Shown one piece after another: positions 13,951-15,064 of a stretch of 15,064 bases of DNA (position 1 is the first letter of the stretch; each line of letters opens with the position of its first letter). The notes under the pieces were generated by a model. That model searched no databases. It was not told the DNA's origin and saw only the letters and a program-made list of their open reading frames with translations. Source of the stretch: an uncultured Collinsella sp. (GTDB lineage: Bacteria; Actinomycetota; Coriobacteriia; Coriobacteriales; Coriobacteriaceae). Both the position numbers and the translations under genes were made by a program. The stretch covers positions 1 through 15,064 of the forward strand of contig USAY01000037.1 of assembly GCA_900552755.1 (NCBI GenBank), in the 5' to 3' direction.

Positions 13951-13978
13951 ATCTTAGTACTAACGTGACAGATGTAAA
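13951..13978 (-). promoter_or_regulatory. Candidate promoter and palindromic operator for the flavodoxin gene
   Basis: On the minus strand, TTTACA (13978-13973), a 16-base spacer and TAAGAT (13956-13951) make a fair sigma-A promoter. TTAGTACTAA (13954-13963), a perfect 10-base palindrome, overlaps the -10 and the spacer and could be an operator. Both are seen in the sequence; function is inferred. Confidence 0.35.
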
Positions 13979-14095
13979 CCACCGTCTGCCGATTGGCGAC
14001 GCAGGCGACATCAATGGACAAAAACGCCCGCAGCGCAAGCCCCGAAATCTATAAGCTTTGAGACAGCTAAGCTGCCCTATGCCCCGAATCGATGA
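13979..14095. other. Intergenic stretch without recognisable feature
   Basis: Between the flavodoxin promoter candidate and the 23-base repeat array I see no coding frame, RNA gene or strong terminator. A weak AGCTT/AAGCT stem lies near 14054-14073. Confidence 0.4.
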
Positions 14096-14181
14096 CAACC
14101 GTCACCACAGATACCCGCCAATCGTCACCATAGTTCGTAATCAATCGTCACCACAGATTACCGTCAATCGTCACCACGCAG
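14096..14181 (+). repeat. Four tandem 23-bp repeats upstream of the ATPase gene
   Basis: Units start at 14096, 14119, 14142 and 14165, an exact 23-base period; the last is partial. The shared core is CAAYCGTCACCA, followed by an AT-containing second half that is best conserved in units 1 and 3 (CACAGAT). The array ends 5 bases before a TAAAAT/CATAAT -10-like region (14186-14198) and about 42 bases before the ATG at 14224. It looks like a cluster of regulator sites, or a leader-RNA element if transcription starts further upstream. Confidence 0.8.
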
Positions 14182-14214
14182 CTGGTAAAATACATAATCA
14201 AGGCAAGTTGAGAA

Positions 14215-14223
14215 GGTGACGGT
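14215..14223 (+). promoter_or_regulatory. Ribosome binding site that is an inverted copy of the repeat core
   Basis: GGTGACGGT directly abuts the ATG and contains the SD (AGAAGGTGA, 14211-14219). It is the exact reverse complement of ACCGTCACC in repeat unit 1 (14098-14106) and matches the other units in 8 of 9 or fewer positions (core CGTCACC). Confidence 0.55.
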
Positions 14224-15064
14224 ATGGATAGGTATGTAGACAGATGCATCGACAAGGCAATCAGGCATAATCTCGATATCTTCGGTGCGGTTCTCATTCA
14301 AGGCCCGAAGTGGTGCGGAAAGACCACTACGGCCAGACGTTTTGCCAAATCATCCTTGTCCCTTTCCGATCCGGCTGGAAATTTTTCCGCTCTCCAGTTG
14401 GCTCGGATCGACCCAGCGCAGGCAATAGCAGGACCGTCGCCTAGACTCATCGACGAATGGCAGGAAGAACCAAAACTATGGGATGCCATACGTTTCGAGT
14501 GTGACGCAAGACAGGGAGAATCCGGACAGTTTATTCTTACGGGCTCAGCAACGCCGCAAGATTCGAAGCAGCCAATGCATAGCGGCGTTGGGCGAATAGC
14601 TAGATTGCGAATGGATACCATGACGCTGTTTGAGCTCGGCGTTTCTTCGGGCGCGGCTTCGATTAGAGCGCTGCTTTCCGGCCACTCCGCCAAGCAGGCG
14701 GTCGGATCGATCGCTGGTGTCGCCGGCATCGCCGATTTGCTGTGTCGCGGTGGTTGGCCTCAAGCGATGGGGAAAACAACTGAAAATGCTATGCGGATTG
14801 CCGCTGCTTATGTTGATGGCGTATGCGAATCGGATGTTTCTAGAACTGACGGCGTCAAACGTGATCCGGTCAAGGTCAGGTCTCTTTTGACATCGCTTGC
14901 GCGAAATGAGTCGACACTTGCTGGATCGAAGTCCATCGATAAAGATATCGGTACCGGCGTTTCGAAGAATTCGGTCTCCAGATACATGGATGCTCTGAGA
15001 CGAATCAATATCATCGACGATATCCCGGCTTGGCATCCGGCGCTCAGGTCGCCGGTAAAGCTGC
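14224..15064 (+). CDS. AAA-family ATPase of the AAA_14/DUF4143 type, 3' end cut by window
   Basis: The frame runs open from ATG 14224 to the window end (280 codons seen). Walker A is GPKWCGKTT (residues 27-35) after MDRYVDRCIDKAIRHNLDIF. Walker B-like RLIDEWQEEPKLWDAIR and the sensor segment FILTGSATPQDS follow, then the LRMDTMTLFELG motif typical of this group. A winged-helix-like part follows (SLARNESTLAGSKSIDKDIG, SVSRYMDALRRINIIDDIPAW) that starts the DUF4143 region; family members have about 400-450 residues, so roughly the last third is missing. These predicted P-loop ATPases are common accessory genes in gut bacteria; their function is mostly unknown and is often guessed to be DNA- or defence-related. 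The start has a good SD. GC is slightly lower than in the neighbours, consistent with mobility. Confidence 0.9.
   Translation, partial: MDRYVDRCIDKAIRHNLDIFGAVLIQGPKWCGKTTTARRFAKSSLSLSDPAGNFSALQLARIDPAQAIAGPSPRLIDEWQEEPKLWDAIRFECDARQGESGQFILTGSATPQDSKQPMHSGVGRIARLRMDTMTLFELGVSSGAASIRALLSGHSAKQAVGSIAGVAGIADLLCRGGWPQAMGKTTENAMRIAAAYVDGVCESDVSRTDGVKRDPVKVRSLLTSLARNESTLAGSKSIDKDIGTGVSKNSVSRYMDALRRINIIDDIPAWHPALRSPVKL

Noticed and set aside
14096..14181. CRISPR array
   Set aside because: The 23-base units are contiguous and the repeats degenerate; there are no unique spacers of usual length and no cas genes.
14298..15036. Minus-strand frames opposite the ATPase
   Set aside because: The plus strand carries Walker A, Walker B and sensor motifs in one open frame from a good SD to the window end.

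Overview
The window looks like a gut Actinobacterium of the class Coriobacteriia, most likely Collinsella, from about position 2770 to the end. The reasons are high GC, GC-rich codon choice, the character of the Kup, LTA-synthase-like, flavodoxin and LANTG-anchored surface proteins, and palindromic intergenic repeats of the kind I associate with these genomes. Positions 1 to about 2770 look different: lower GC (AT-rich in the first 600 bases) and genes that resemble Clostridia such as Faecalibacterium relatives. These assignments come from reading the sequence and from family knowledge. No database was searched.

Left segment (1-2770): a strong extended -10 promoter, decayed short reading frames, a truncated GNAT acetyltransferase, a bidirectional terminator, a frameshifted alpha/beta hydrolase, an intact small nitroreductase, and a DUF1848 protein without its N-terminus. 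The DUF1848 frame stops matching at about 2762-2772. There it abuts, out of frame, the first 23 codons of a gene that looks like folD with a good ribosome binding site. This is either a real recombination junction or an assembly chimera.

Middle (2830-8450): the folD-like 5' fragment lies downstream of a full-length Kup potassium transporter. Then come a second, longer nitroreductase (minus strand) and, divergently, a membrane phosphoglycerol transferase of the LTA synthase family.

Right (8450-15064): a 1362-residue secreted, sortase-anchored protein with calcium-loop motifs, Fn3 and Ig-like domains (minus strand) is flanked by two copies of a long hairpin element. The two copies have an almost identical core but different, self-complementary arms, and the inner stem shows paired compensatory changes. 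Each copy lies just past the stop codon of a neighbouring gene (the LTA-synthase-like gene on one side, a flavodoxin-like gene on the other) and has the same orientation relative to that gene. At the right edge, an AAA ATPase of the DUF4143 type is cut by the window end. It is preceded by four tandem 23-bp repeats whose core is complementary to its own ribosome binding site.

The strongest candidate for something undescribed is the covarying hairpin element. The repeat array before the ATPase is second.
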